Positions 1 to 13,760 are shown, counted from the first letter of the stretch. The stretch is 64,000 bases of DNA from Takashimella koratensis (GCA_003116875.1 BCKT01000004.1:1076201-1140200), one strand, 5' to 3'. The notes: generated by a model from the letters alone, not told the origin. A program made the numbers and translations.

Positions 1-147
1 CGACGTTCGACATCGCCCCGCACCTGTGCGCTTCGAGTCGACACTCCTTTACCGGTCCCGAGTTTACTTAAAACCCGCCCGGCAACTACCTCTCCTCCCC
101 ACCTTCACTCAACCACCTTTTCGTCGCCACCCTATCACCACACCAAA

Positions 148-2003
148 ATGTCCTCCCAGATTGAGGCCGAGAAGGCCGTCTACCAGGGCTCTGGTGCTGC
201 TACCTCTGCCGCTGAGCGCCGTCGCGCTGCCCTTGCTGAGATCGACGAGGCCAAGTTCTCGTGGTTCCACGCCAAGGCCTGTATCGTCGCTGGTGAGTAC
301 TAGTCCCCAGTTCCGCGTGACATTTAATCCGCGTCGTCGCCGCCGGCACTTTCCCACGCTCCCTTTACGCGTCACATTACGCTAACACACCCTTCAGGTG
401 TTGGTTTCTTCACCGACGCCTACGACATCTTCGGTATCTCCATCGCCGCCTCTATGATCGGTTACGTCTACCACCAGGGTGGTTCCAACACCTCCAACCA
501 GGATCTCGGTATCAAGGTTGCCCACTCTATCGGTACTTTCTTCGTGAGTCGCACTCAACTCGTCACAATCCAGCGCTAACAATCGCACAGGGCCAGCTTC
601 TCTTCGGTTACCTTGCCGACCACATTGGTCGCAAGCGCATGTACGGTGTCGAGCTCATGATCATCATTGTCGGTACTCTCGGCCAGACCGTTGCCGGCCA
701 GGCCCCAGGTATCAACATCTACGGTGTCCTCATCATGTGGCGATTCATCATGGGAATGGGTATCGGCGTAAGTTTGATCGCTAGCGTCTAGACTAGCACT
801 CGCTGACCTCTTCTTAAGGGTGACTACCCCCTCTCGGCCGTCATCACTTCCGAGTTCGCCGCCCGCCGCATTCGTGGTCGCATGATGACCGCCGTCTTCT
901 CCTCGCAGGGTTGGGGCCAGCTCTCGTGTGCCATTGTCGGCATTATCGTCGTCTCGGCCTTCAAGAACTCGATCATCAACGACGACATCAATAACCTCCA
1001 GGCCGTTGACCAGTGCTGGCGTCTCGTTATCGGTATCGGCTGTGTCCCGGCCTGCATTGCCCTCTACTTCCGTCTCACCATCCCCGAGACTCCTCGTTAC
1101 ACCATGGACATTGAGCGTAACATCAAGCAGGCCTCGCAGGACGTCGACACCTACCTCACCACCGGTACCTACGTTGTTGACCCCATCCGCAACGCTGAGC
1201 GTGCCGAGCTCCCCAAGGCCACCTGGGCCGACTTCTGCCAGCACTTCGGCAAGTGGGAGAACGGCAAGGTCCTCTTCGGTGCCGCTTGGTCCTGGTTCGC
1301 CCTCGACATTGCTTTCTACGGTCTCGGTCTTAACTCCTCCATCATCCTCAAGGCTATCGGCTTCGGCTCTTACTCTGCCGGCACCAAGACCTTCAACATC
1401 TACCAGTCGCTCCGCAACACCTGCGTCGGTAACATTGTTCTCTCCCTGGGTGGTCTACTCCCCGGTTACTACGGTACCTTCCTCCTCATCGACACCTGGG
1501 GCCGCAAGCCTATCCAGCTTATGGGCTTCACCATGCTCACCATCCTCTTCGTCATCATGGCCGCCGCCTACCCGCAGCTCAACGAGAACCTTACCAACCA
1601 GAAGGTCTTCGTCTTCCTTTACTGCATCACCAACTTCTTCCAGAACTTCGGCCCCAACACCACCACCTTCGTCATCCCCGGTGAGGTCTTCCCCACTCGT
1701 TACCGTTCTACCGGCCACGGTATCTCGGCTGCTTCGGGCAAGCTCGGTGCCATTGTCGCTCAGGTTGGTTTCGCCAAGATGATCAACATTGGCGGTACCT
1801 CTGCTTTCCTCCGATGGATTCTCCTCATCTTCGCCGGCTTCATGGCCACCGGTATCGCTTCCACCCTCCTCCTTCCCGAGACCAAGGGCCTCACCCTCGA
1901 GGACCTCTCGGCCGAGGACCAGGAGCACTTTGTCCGCGACACTACCGTCGCTGGCGTTCCCGAGACTCACTACGAGTCGGGCGAGCAGGCCCACCAGGTC
2001 TAA
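148..2003 (+). CDS. PHO84: High-affinity inorganic phosphate:H+ symporter (PHO84-like MFS)
   Basis: A plasma-membrane proton-coupled phosphate transporter. Four exons (148-292, 398-543, 591-767, 819-2003) join to 1653 nt, or 550 aa, normal for the fungal PHS family. The intron 3 junction recreates the family signature GIGGDYPLS after TM4. Further signs are the RRIRGRM-type loop, the RLTIPETPRY segment before the central loop, and PGEVFPTRYRSTGHG plus LLPETKGLTLE near the C-terminus. The start is the first ATG after a CACCAAA leader. Third codon positions are almost all C or G, as in a strongly expressed gene. Known family members are induced by phosphate starvation; too little upstream sequence (147 nt) is present to look for Pho4 sites. 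Family assignment is secure; substrate affinity is inferred. Confidence 0.95.
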
Positions 2004-2428
2004 GCTCTTCGGCTTGATATTATCAAAGAACAAGCAGCATAGTCTTCTCACTCGAATAACGAGGTGTGCGACGTAGAGATTTGCTCGTTTTGCTTTTTTT
2101 CCTTCTTCTCCCTTTTATTGCCACCCCCTTCGTTATGAAGTCTCTTACTACTTCTTCCTGGTTAGGACATGTGAAAGATCCTACTTTTCATACGAGAATT
2201 CCCTGCCCCATATACAACCTTAATGTCTACCTCTTCTCTTGTGCTTTTATCATGCACGTCCATCGCTGTAACATTGCTGCAGTCTGCTACTGCTGGTGTG
2301 GATTATTGCTGGTGTGGATGTAACACTGACCGACTTCGAACTCATTGCCAGAGTCTTTCTGATCAAAGCCGAGGACTCCTTGATTGTAAATGCATCTTGA
2401 TCGCGGCTGGCAACTCATGGCAACTCTT
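2004..2428. other. Convergent 3' intergenic region
   Basis: This lies between the stop codons of the phosphate transporter and the WD40-cyclophilin gene. It is T-rich just after the first stop and has no convincing ORF or RNA gene. Confidence 0.6.
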
Positions 2429-5158
2429 CTACCCAACAGTGACCGACATGATCTTGACCTCCTCAAACGGCTTATCATTCTTATCCGTCCGGACGTCCTC
2501 GATACTCCCCACTACCTCCAGCCCACCCGTCGCTCTCCCAAAGATAGTGTGCTTGTTATCGAGCCATGGTGTCGGTGCGGTCGTGATGAACCATTGCGAG
2601 CCGTTGGTGTTGGCGCCTGAGAGCAGTGTTAGCTAGAGGTCGTCTTGGAGACTTGGAGAGAAGAGAATGAAGAGGGTGGACATACCTGCGTTGGCAGAGG
2701 CCAGAACAAATGGTCGGTCAAACTTGGACAAAGGGGAGAGTTCATCCTCAAATTCTCCACCCCAGATAGATTCTCCACCGCTTCCTGTGCCCGTAGGGTC
2801 TCCACCTTGGATCATCTACAGCCATGATCAGTACGCCATTGTCAACAAATAGCAGCCTCGCAGCGAGGGTACGTACGAATTTCTTGATGACACGGTGGAA
2901 GATTGTCCCGTTATAATAACCTTTCGCACCGTCAGTTATGCAGCTCTCACTTTTGCGATTAATTCCTCACGTACCATTCTTAGCATGCGTGACAAAGTTC
3001 TCGACAGTCTTGGGTGCGAGATGAGGGAACAATTTGAGCTGAATATCGCCCTTGGACGTATGCAGTGTGACCTCTGCAGCGGACTCTTTGGCCTTTTCTG
3101 GAGCAGCGACGATAGCTGTTTGTTCTTCTCTTGTTGGTCGTTCGTTGAACACATCGCGATCGTTGCCTTTGCCTTCCCTGCGGTTATTGCGTCAGCTCGT
3201 GATCGTCACTTGAAGGAATTCAGATTGACTCACTCGTTCTTCCCTTGACCGAACATGTAAAACCGTTGCCTCTTGTGCGCGGTACAAAAGAGGATGGGCT
3301 CACGAGCTGCTTTCTCTTGCAACAAAGGGTTTGCTGACGCCGCCATCGCCTAGGACGAGATCAGCTGAAGTACCTTTCAATTAAAACAACTACTCACCAA
3401 AGTCTGCACACCCTTCTTGGCTGGTGCGCCTTGGAACAAGCTCAAATTCAAAAACCTCAACGTCTCGTCCTTGCCCAAGACCCTCGCGACCTTGTTTGTA
3501 ACCGTGTTGACCACTGCGACCTATCAGTTTCTTCCCTTCTTCCCAATGACATACCTTTAACCCCTAGCATCGTCGGGTAGAGGATAAAGTTCCCACTCTC
3601 ATCCCAGACCGCATTGGCAGTTCTCAAGATCCCACCTGGTCCACTCTCACTCTTATCCAACTCCCTTTCCATCGCTAGCCGTCGCCCAAAGTCCATATCG
3701 TCAAGCTTGAACACGGCCGTTCCGGCCTGCTGCATCTCCGAGATTGCGGTGAGGGACTCGTCGTACGTCCGCGTGAGCTTGGCAGTGAGAGTGTTGAAGA
3801 CGTGGACGGCACGGGAAGGGAGGGCAAGGCAAACGAACTGGTTGCCGTTGGGTGAGAAGGTGATTGATGAAGGGATAGTTTTGGTCTGCAAATTTAGGCG
3901 AAAGTTGGTGGTCAGTCATCCATACATTTGACCAGTCCTGTACACACCTTTTTGAAGTGGAAGAGATCTGTGGAGCTCTTGTATTGCCACATTCCGGGGA
4001 TCTGGGGCACACCCCATGGTTCGCTCGGCTGCCAGTACTCAACGAACCCGTCCTCGTCCGCCGAGATGACACAGTCGTACTTTGCGCAATACTGGAGAGG
4101 AGTCAGCTGTCCATAGATTCATCATTGCGTCGACTAAAGAAAGAGCCTATGACTCACCGCCATGAGGTGCACCGGTGCTCTATGCAGTTTGCCCAGCTCA
4201 AACAACGGCTTCCCGTCCCCCCGCCCGTCATAGATTCGGATCATGGGCGAGTCGACGTCCGACACTGCTAGCAACGACTGTCCAGCTCCAGGCTCGTGGA
4301 TCCAGCAACACGCCTTGGGCGTGAAAGGGAATTTGAGGATATTGATCATATCTGCCAGCGTCAGGACCATGTCACAAGCTATTAGAGTAGCCAAAGCGTT
4401 TCAAAACCGCAGTTGGTGGTCGGACTCACCAAAGTTGACGATATCGAACACACGGCCCTCTCCGCTCTCGCTGACAGTCGCAAACAGCGCACCATCGTCA
4501 CTTGCGCTCACACCAACGATAGCTTTCAAGGAAGTTCGATAATGCTTGATGAACTCAATCCCCTGCTCTTGCTTCTTCCACAGCTTGAGGTGTCCATCGA
4601 CCGAGGTTGTCACGAGGAAGTTTGTCCTGTTGAGCGTAGCAGAGAGTGAGCTTTTACTGTGGGGTTTAAGGTGGGGAAGACGGTTGAAAAGAAGTCACGT
4701 ACTTTGTCATGCAAACGTAGTTGACAACGTCGCGGTGCATGAAAGACTTGTAGTACCGATCTGCGTCGGGCAGGTGATCGAGGTAGAGTTTCTCATGAGG
4801 TAAGACTGTGACAAACAAGTCAGACCGACCCAGCAATATAATTGCGAGCTAGTAGGTTGCCCGAAGATTGACTAGCTCACCTGCTCGTCGTTTTTTCCGC
4901 CCATTTATCTGGACAACAGGCTCATCTTCATCATCTCCAGCGGTCGGCATAGGTCCTAGTACAGTCAGCGGCTCAATTTTCCCTTGCCTGCTCTCTCGAT
5001 CCAACCGCGTTCCAACGAGAACAAGACAACCTACCAATCTCGTCGTCCGAGTCGTCCAGATCCGCAGACGGCATATCCGGCACGCTCGGACCAGGCGCAT
5101 CGTCATCCTCATCTCTGGAACGCTTGCCAAGCTGCGCTGCACTCTCTTCCGCAGACAT
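2429..5158 (-). CDS. PPWD1: WD40-repeat peptidyl-prolyl isomerase (PPWD1 / Cyp15 type)
   Basis: A nuclear, spliceosome-associated cyclophilin with an N-terminal WD40 propeller. About ten exons read from MSAEESAAQ at 5158. An acidic N-terminus is followed by [23 protein letters not shown], the hallmark opening of the family, then WD blocks ([42 protein letters not shown]). The C-terminal cyclophilin domain has [42 protein letters not shown] and [12 protein letters not shown] at the end. The catalytic Arg-Phe/Met pocket (FHRV, FMIQGGD) and the glutamine of GSQWFIT are present, although the tryptophan that binds cyclosporin in CypA is not evident. It is divergent with TTI1: only 210 bp separate the start codons, so the two probably share a promoter region. 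Confidence 0.93.
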
Positions 5159-5368
5159 GTTTATCGGATGGGTAGTGTCAAGTCGGTGGTGAAGATGAAA
5201 GACTGTCGAGGTTGCCGAATATTTCATGTTTCCAGTGGTCGGATTTGGGAACGACCCAGACCATTAAGCGGAATCAAACCGCTCCTGCATAGAAAATGTT
5301 GATTCAAGGCGTCGGCAACTTACAACTTGAATCTATCAACTACAACCTACCAGCGCCGAGCAGTGGGG
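5159..5368. promoter_or_regulatory. Bidirectional promoter region PPWD1/TTI1
   Basis: These 210 bp separate two divergently transcribed start codons and must hold both promoters. No TATA box is obvious. Confidence 0.55.
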
Positions 5369-8300
5369 ATGACGTCCCGAGGCGATCTGTTCAGACCGCC
5401 TGCACAGAATGGCGCCTTAGGGTTGCCCAAGCGCAGCCCCGAAGCCGAGGCGGCGAAGATGGAGGCGTTTCGCACGGTGAGCTGAGTTCTTTCGCCTTCT
5501 TCCTCATGGCCTTGTAGCCATGCTTCACACCTCGCCTTGCCTTGCTTGGGCTGACCCTTGCCTACCCAGGTCAAGCCCATTTGTGTCTCTCTCATGGCGA
5601 TCTCAACCCAATCTCCTACCCTGACCACCCCTCACGCTCGCCTCATCGACACCTTGCGCCAAACCGTCGACTCTATACCCGCTTCCTCCTTTGTCCCCTC
5701 ACTCATCAACTACATCCTCTTCCCGATAACTCGAATCCTTCGAAACTCAGAACCTGCACAGCTGCCCGACTCATTCCTCGAGAGCGCGTTCCGGCTACTC
5801 GCGCGGCTAGTGAGGGTGTGGGTAGGGGTGGAGGGTGGGATGGACGAAGGGACTTGGGAGCAGTTGTGGAGGTTTACCGTGGCGGCGGTTTCTCAGCGCT
5901 TGGGCGGAAGGGGAAAGGGGAAGGAGATTGACCAGGAAGTCCAGGTGCAAGCAGTCTTCCTCCTTACTGCTCTCCTCGAACCAAGGGGAGACTTGATCCT
6001 GCCTCACCCTGGCCAGGCAATGTTGAAACTCGCTCGTGGACGGGGGTCTAAACTCCTCCCTACCCTACTCCAAACCATTTCTATGCTCGTGGACATATCC
6101 ACTACCTCGTCAGGCTACCTCGACCTCCAAATATCCGTCCTCCGGCTCCTGCGGACCCTGGTATCGACTTACCTCAGCGGCCAGGCGGAGATCCTCGCGT
6201 CGGTGCTTCCTGGGATCGTCAGCGCAGTGACCAAGGGCGTGCAGCGAGAAGGGAAGGCTATCAAGTCTGCGGTCGCTCTTCAGTCCGCGGGGCTAATAGG
6301 CGACGTCGTGGTTGGAACCCTGAGCGATGATCAACTACGGTCATTAGGTGTGCTCAGGCCAGTCCTGGATGACCTCAGCCAGCTAGCAGAAACATTCACC
6401 GACGAGCCAGTACCCGACCTCGTACCTGATTCTCGACCAACCTCGCCAACTCCTTCACACACATCAACGCTAGTATCCGACCCTTTCCCTCCACTATCCG
6501 CGTCGTACCTCGCATTCACTTCGTCTCAACTACACGCTACGATCCCATTTACGCTTTCTACTCTCGCATCGCATTCCCACCACGACGCTCGATCCGCCGC
6601 TCTACACCTCGCCTCCTCTCTCCTCTCCTCCTGCACCGAGTCCCTCGCTTCCCTCACTCCTACATGTCTCACCGTCCTCCTTCTCCTCTCTACCGACCCC
6701 TTTGACCCCGTCCGCACCGACTCCAAATCGCGCCTCCGGCACCTGCTCACCGATGAGACCATCGCGTTCAGTCTCCATCCCTGCATTGTCGGTATCCTCA
6801 GTAACGCCGTCAACTCGCTCCCACGGCTGATCGTCTCCAAGCAAGACGACAAGACCAACGAAGTATCACGCACGATCCAAGCGATAGCAGAAGTCACCGT
6901 GGAGATGGGTAGTAAAGGGGTCAATGTGATTGCGGATTTCCTAGGTCCTCAAGGAGCAGTGGAACGGTGGGGGTGGGCGTTGCTAAATTGTCTCGAGTTT
7001 GGAAGGCCACCAGGATGGAGCGCACCGGGGAATGTAGCTGCTCGAGCCGCTGCCAAGGGCTGGGAACAACGCCTCGTCACTTCCTCTCTCCCTTTACTCA
7101 TCGAGAACACCGCGCCCGACTCGCCAAATGCATCCTTCCCCCACCTCCAGTTTCGTCATATCGAGTCGGAACAGACCGCACGGTCCCTGGCTGCTATGCT
7201 CGTCGCTCTCGGTACGGCCGGTGGCGATCCGACCCTCTACACTGTCGACTACTTTGTCCGTTTCGCCAAGGCGCACCGCCGTCAACACCTTCAAGTTTCC
7301 AAAGCAGTCTCGGCGATCTGGGTCGCAGATCACCTACTCCAGGGCATCTCGAAGAACGGGACCAAAGCGTCGAGGAAAATGGCGAGAGACGTGACCAAGC
7401 TGGTCGTTTCGATGAACGACGATGAGGACGAGGATGAAGAGGAGGAATTGATGGACGACGGAGGTTCCGACGCACTGATTCCTGCGGAGAGGATGAAGGG
7501 CGTGGACGCATTGACGATGCTATTGGATCGTGAACCTCGGGTTCACTCTCAATCCGCAGCGGAAACTCGCAAGCTGCACTCCCAAGCTCAATCAACGCTA
7601 ATCAACGCTTTATCCCTGTCCATGCTCTCCACCACCTCTCGTATCCTTGGGTCGAGTTTCCGCCCACTGCTCCTCAACGTACTCTACACTGTCCTCTCCT
7701 ACCTCGCATCCCCACACGATCTCATCCAAAGCTACGCCGAGCTCTCTCTCGTCCAAATCGGATACAACACGGGCTACGCGTCGCCTCAGAACCTCGTCCT
7801 GGACAATGTCGACTACGTGATCAACGTTGTCTCCCAGCGGCTCACGTACCACCGCCTCAGTCCACACGCGCCACTCGTGCTCATCGCTATGATCAGGCTT
7901 GTAGGCGAACCTATCGTCCCGCTAGTTCACGATGTGGTGGATGAGATATTCGACGCGCTTGATGATTTCCACGGATACGAGACACTTTGCTCTGCTCTGC
8001 TTGCGGTTTTGGTCACTTTGATCGAGGTGATGGCAGTAGAGGTGAAAGCGGTGGGGGTGACGGAGGAGAGGGAGAAGAAGTTGAAAGAGTTGAGAAGGAT
8101 AGGGAAACCGCCAAACTCAAGCGAGGACTTTGGTCGGTTTGTGGGGTGGTACAAAGAACGAGCGGAAAGGTCGAAGGTGGAAATTGAGGAGATTATCGAG
8201 CGCGCACCGAAACGACCTTGGTCTGACGATCCCGCAGCCGAGGAGGAACAAGAAGGAGAAGCAGAACAGCCTCAGCCTGCTGCATCGACCGGAGGCGACT

Positions 8301-9025
8301 CTGACCCGCCACTCACTCGATCACAAGAAGTGTGTAAATTGATCCTCGAGAAATCCATGTTCTACCTCTCTCACCGCTCATCCTTCCTCCGTGCCCGTGT
8401 GCTTTCCCTTATCGCGCACGCGGTCCCCGTCCTCGCTGCGGGGAACCACGAGTCTTCTCTCCTCCCTCTCATCGATTCCGGTTGGGGTCGGATCCTGTAC
8501 CGACTGGACGATACCCAGCCTTACGTGGTGACAGAGGCTGCTGAAGCGATAGCTTCCCTCGCCGAGAACGTGGGCGATTTCATGTCTCGTCGAATCTTGG
8601 ATCACGCTTGGCCGAGGTTCCGAAAACTTTTGGCTGCCCAACGAGAGATAGACCGTGCGTCGGCACTGGTAAAGCGAGGTGCACCAGTGGGTACCGAGAC
8701 CCAATTCTCGACTTCGCACCGACTCCACACGGCGATTCTTCGCGCAATTACATGGGTCGTACGAGACGTACCAATCGGTGACGAGGTGTTATGGGAGATG
8801 ACACTGTGTTTCCGCCCGTTCTTGGATCGTCGAACACATGAGGCGTTGCAGGATTTGGCAACGGGTTTGTATAAGGAGGTCGGGAAGAGAGATGCAGATG
8901 CGGTTTGGGTAGTGATAAAAGCGACAGTAGGCGGGTTGGAAGGTGATCATGGGGTTTGGGCCCATTTGAGGGATACCAAGTTGGATATCCAGGTCAATGC
9001 CGAGAGGATCTTGAAAGAGCTATGA
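5369..9025 (+). CDS. TTI1: TEL2-interacting protein 1 (TTT complex HEAT-repeat subunit)
   Basis: The TTT complex (TEL2-TTI1-TTI2) is a co-chaperone adaptor that matures PIKK kinases such as TOR, ATM and ATR. Exon 1 (5369-5476) joins exon 2 (5570-9025) in phase 0, giving 1187 aa, within the usual 1000-1200 aa range. Around the junction the protein reads AFRTVKPICVSLMAIS, matching the 'F..LKP.CV.L' opening of the TTI1 family. Alpha-helical HEAT-like repeats follow throughout, with an acidic spacer (DDEDEDEEEELMDD) near residue 660. The C-terminus has the conserved HR..FLRARVLSLIA and WGRILYRLDDTQPYVV segments. The single long second exon is unusual in this intron-rich neighbourhood. The name rests on terminal motifs and architecture. 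Confidence 0.85.
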
Positions 9026-9259
9026 GTGATTAGGGACCAGCAGGGAGGGGAGGGGGTAGGGGACAGGGGTAGGGGAAAGGGGGACGGGGGGAGATGTAGT
9101 ATTCATTCATTGATTCATGAACACCAACTGTATGCATATGCAATGTAGACTATCCTGCTTCGTGATATGCTGAGACGCGGGACACCGACGTACACCTTAC
9201 TCTTTCTCTCAATTCCTTGGCCATTGTCTGAACTACACCTACAGGCCCGTAGCAACGAC

Positions 9260-10840
9260 CTAGGGCATGTGCAGCTGACGCAGAATCACACCGCCTTCTT
9301 TAAGAACCATCGCTGATGCTTCGTCCATACTGTAGCTCTGGTTGTAGATGATCTCGCGAATACCGCATTGTACAATCTTTACCGAACATCGAAGACACGG
9401 GCAGCTGTAAAGGGTATCAGCATTAGCTCAATCCGGGGACCTTGAACACTCTTCATCTCCCTTTCCCGGGATGACAACTCACGTGTTGCAGTACAAGACG
9501 GAGTCATCGCCTATTCGGTCTCGACCAGCTTCAAGCAATGCGTTCTCCTCTGCGTGTAGGCAATAACACTCGTTGACTAAACCCCCCACCCCCATCCAAG
9601 ACATTACGAAAGATCATCGTCAGTGCAAGCGAAAAGGGAAAATACACTCTTCGGTCCCCTTTCATGCACACTCACGAGCTTCTCCACCTTTGGCTGAACC
9701 ATTGCATCGTGAACAACCGCCCTCGTTACAGTTCCGAGTCCCGCGCGGGGTCCCGTTGTAACCCGTTGAGAGGATCCGTTTGGACCGGACGAGAACGGCA
9801 CCGACTCGGCGTTTCATGCAGTTGCTTCGGTGGCTCGCGAGGGATGCGAGGGTCTATCCGAGGGTCGGAATCGGACGGATCAGAAGCCAGGTTGGCAGAG
9901 GTGGGGAGAAGTGAGGAGAGGGGTCAGCGATTGTCTTGTGAATCTCCATCACACAAAGTAACCCATCGAACAACTAGTAACAAGAGCGACCCATGCTCTG
10001 TACCCAGTCGTAATACACTGCGCTACTCCTCACTCACCATGAAGTACATATCCCAACCTGGTCTCAACCTCTCGGCATTCAATAAATCCAATTGATCCAA
10101 ATGAACCCAAAGGGCTTCTTTATTTGGGAAATTATTACACACCGCGAGCTGGGCTTTATCCTGTACGCGTTTAAAGTCGGTTTTCGGTGGATGGAGGCCT
10201 AAGAGGTGTGGGGGTACCGAGGCGTCCGGGGTCCCATTGACGAGATGGTCATGTTGGTCGATGAATGCGTCAAGTGTTAGCTCGGCGTCAGCGTCGGCGT
10301 CGGTAGGGAGCTCGACACGCCGACGTGCTCGTTCGCGTTCAAATCGAGTTCGCAATGGTCCGTCGATGGAGAGTAAGAGAAACGAAGGACGTTTCAGGAA
10401 CGGTTCGATCTCCGTCCATGTACGTAGGTCGGTAGTCACGAGTCGAGCCAGCCAATTACGCGTAATGTAGTCGAGTAAAGCGGAGGGTGATGTGAATGTA
10501 GGAGGTGATTCGCGGGATGGGGTCTGTGCGGAAGAGAGGGCATGACAGGTTTTATTCAGTGGGTGTAGAGTAGAAGAAAAAGGAGGACAAAGGGAGACAG
10601 ACAGGGAGATATGTTGTCGAGCTGCCTGTTGGGCAGAAAGACGAGAGGATGACTTACAACAGCGGGAGTGGAAGAGGTTGACGCGGTCAAGGAGAGATCA
10701 CCAACCAATCGAGTTGCATCCATAGGATCCGACAACGCCTCGTCGCCTAGTCCAATCTGTGTGAACCCATGCTTTTGGACAAGGTACTCGAGTACCGTCC
10801 GTTTACCCGCCGATGGCGTTCCAACAATCGCGACGAACAT
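9260..10840 (-). CDS. DCD1: Deoxycytidylate (dCMP) deaminase with N-terminal P-loop-like region
   Basis: Converts dCMP to dUMP, feeding thymidylate synthesis. The protein starts MFVAIVGTPSAGKRTV, a P-loop-like fungal DCD1 N-terminus. A roughly 150-residue middle region (TWTEIEPFLKRPSFLLLSIDGPL) follows, then the zinc deaminase domain: RSNCMKRRVGAVLV, GYNGTPRG, CYCLHAEENALLEAG (the HAE motif, zinc His and catalytic Glu) and CNTxCPCLRCSVKIV (the PCxxC zinc cysteines). It ends GGVILRQLHMP. At least four exons; the deaminase exons are short. All catalytic residues are present. A short upstream in-frame extension to about 10948 begins with no better start context and was not used. Confidence 0.93.
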
Positions 10841-11086
10841 GACAAGGGCGGTCGCGCAGTGTGCGGTGGTGGTCGACTGTGATGGAGAGGTGTTGGTCAA
10901 AGTGGTGGATGAACTGGGAGGGACGAGACAAGAAAGTTGAAATTTCACTACTGTAGTTCAAGTTCAACGCGAAGGACCCAAAACCACACGCGTCAATCAA
11001 GGAAGGTTAAATTACATGACATTAAACGTGGCATGAACCGTACGTGATACCTATATCCCAACTCGTTTCTCCCTCTTATTCCTTGT

Positions 11087-13760
11087 CTACCTCGGCGGGG
11101 TATTCGACCTACTCGCTCTCTCTTCCATCCTCTGCCTAACGTTCCCCCATAGCCTCCCTGCTCCATCCCTGATCCCCTCCGCGACCTGTGGAATCTGAGG
11201 CATCTGAAAGCTCGCGGAAACATCATTATTTCCCGACCTATACAGTCCTGACCCTCCTGCACCTCCAACCGATAATTCGTACCCTCCTGCTCTGAGCGCA
11301 ATCGCTGGTCCTCCAACCCCTGCCACTCCACCTCCTATACCGCCGTTAAGTCCCTGAGGAGCCGGGGACGCCGAAGTCGATGAGAGCGTAGACGACACCG
11401 GAACGTTCGCGGGAGGACCATAGATGCTGCTAGGGTAGTTCTCTGCAGCGGAAGAGACCATGTCAAGGAAAGTAGCAGAGTTATGAACCGTGCTCCCGCC
11501 AAGAAGAATACGTGTTCCTCCTGGTCCACCGGATGCTTCACTAGCCAGGCGTTGGTTGAGAAGCGCAACGGCTCGGCTCTCCTCGTATGTCGTTCCGCCA
11601 AGCATGAAGACGATGATGTCTTGCGGTCTAGAGAGTGTATCAGCGATGGTGCAAAAGGTGAAGGGTGGATGTGGGAGCTTACCGTTGGGCACGGGCGTAC
11701 TCGTCGCCTTCCAAGAAAGGGTAGCTGGTCTCTTTCAATCTCCCCTTCAACAACAAATCCAGCGTTTCTGACAGATGCGGCGTATGTTGTGTATACACAT
11801 TCTCCACTCCCTGAAAATACCATGTCAGTACTTCTTCTGTCTCCCGTCCTTCTATAGGCTATGACCAGTACCCACCTTCAAACCCTTGAGGGCGCTCTTC
11901 CCCCTTGAAAAGAAATTCTCATTCATGAACAAATCATCTTGCCGCACATCCGCGCCCGCAAAGTTCAGCATGACATAAACTAGCCGAGCACGGTCGGCTC
12001 CAACCCCGTGGCCGATGAGCGAGTCAATCACGCTCGCGATCTGGTTCCCTGCGAATTTCTGGTACCGCAATGCGTAGAGGATTGCCAGTCGGAGTTTACT
12101 CGACGCTGGGACTTTCCCAGATGCGATGAGTGTCATGACGCTCTGTTAGGAGTTAGCTCAAACTTTCTCATCGAAAGCGACTTTGACCCTTGACTTACTC
12201 GGAGATCCGTTTGATGACTCTCTTGACTGGCGAGACTCTGTTCCAACTCGGACACAGCCAACAAATCATCACGATCGATGATCCGACTCAGCTCGCCGAC
12301 GAGGGTAACATGTTTCGTAACGTTCCCACCTAGCCGTTTGAACTCGGGATACTCCTCCACGAACCGCTTCATATCCGCGACCGTCTCGATACGGGAAGTA
12401 GAGACGGCCCCGATTGTCGATGTCTTGGACGAGTAGTCGGAGACATAAGCAGTGAGGGCTGCACCCAGGTCACCGAAGTTTGCGAAGAGGTGTTGAGAGA
12501 AGAACGGGTCGGAAGATGCGGAGAGAACCAAGTCCTGTGAGGTTAGCGAGAGTGTAGGAGAGACCCACCTTGAGTTCGGGTTTCTCCTCCGATTCGATCC
12601 GGACACGACCATTAGTTATGCCCAATAATTCATGAACCATTGCCTCGTAGGTCCATTGCGAGAGCAGCGGTGTCACGGGGTCGTTTCGTCGATCTGTTTT
12701 CGTCAGCCTTGACTTTGAAATGATAGTTGTGGCCTCACCTAGGATGAGAAGGAGGGGAGCCGGGCCTGCTGTTGGTCGAAAATCAAACAGATCTCGGTAT
12801 GGAGCCTGCTGTATCGCCGCCTGAACCTCAACGGCTAGCTTTCGACCAGGTTGCGACATTCGCTCCCATCGAATCACTGGCCGTTTCTTTAGACTCAGGA
12901 GTACGGCGAGGATAGCCCGGAGGTGGTTGGACAAGACGGGTGGAGCTAGTTGCATAGGTGGTGGGAGGAACAGTGGTGGCTGCGGGGGGTTAGCGCGGAT
13001 GTCAAGGGGCGAAGGAGTGAAAGGCGTGAGTGTCGGTTGAGGTGCGAATGCTTACGTTCGGTGGACCCTCGCCGCCGTCATCGAGGGCCGATTGGGTCAA
13101 CGTGAACAAGGATGGGTAATGTGCGAGGTAGTCGGCGAAGAACTCCTGTTACTGTTAGCGAGATCTCACCCAACTTGAGGCAGCGTCATGAAGTTACTCA
13201 CTTGGACCTCCTTGACGACCTCGAACTCGTCTACACTGGCCATCTCCTCGATCTGTGACTTGGACAGCGTATTTGAAAAGTCTAACCCGGTCCGTCAGCT
13301 ACCCCTCTCTCCCCAGACCCAAAGCCGTTGCAACTCACGCAGCCAGTACCCGCCATATCGAGGTTTTCTCAGCTCTTGTTGGACCAGCTCTACGCTTTGT
13401 TCTGTGGGGGATAGAAAGGCGATACAGGATAGATGGTTGAGGGATTCACGAGTCGAGCTGCGGAGGTCGAGTCAGGTGTTGGTTCCGGCCAAGCAGCAGG
13501 CTATGGAGGGAGAGGTTGGGAAGAGGGAGGGCTTACTTGTCTATTCGATCTGTCAAGTAGACTTCATGTGACAATAGCTCGCTCTGGGTCGTCACGAGCG
13601 ATACGATCGGGGTCTGGGAATGGCAAGGTTGTGAGTGGATAAGGTTGTGACTGGGCCGAGGTGGACTCACGGTGCGTGCGTCAAGAAGCAACACTTTCAT
13701 CCCGGGCACCTCGGTGACCATCTTCAAGACGTATGTCTGAACAGCTTTGAGGACGTCCAT
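11087..13760 (-). CDS. VPS45: Sec1/Munc18 protein VPS45 (endosome/TGN SNARE regulator)
   Basis: Binds the syntaxin Tlg2/STX16 and controls vesicle fusion at the trans-Golgi network and endosomes. The start [15 protein letters not shown], followed by [30 protein letters not shown] and DRID, is the VPS45 N-terminus. Further motifs are [19 protein letters not shown] with MVHELLGI (the SM-family core), [21 protein letters not shown], and [14 protein letters not shown] with [12 protein letters not shown] near the end. The C-terminal tail is Gly/Ser-rich and ends [11 protein letters not shown]. About eight exons. All hallmark regions are present, and nothing suggests the related SLY1, SEC1 or VPS33. 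Confidence 0.94.

Noticed and set aside
26..385. Small ORF over the transporter 5' end
   Set aside because: Overlaps exon 1 in another frame and crosses its intron; Arg/Pro-rich low-complexity product.
1455..2051. Long antisense ORF in the phosphate transporter gene
   Set aside because: A shadow of a strongly C-biased coding sequence; no motifs.
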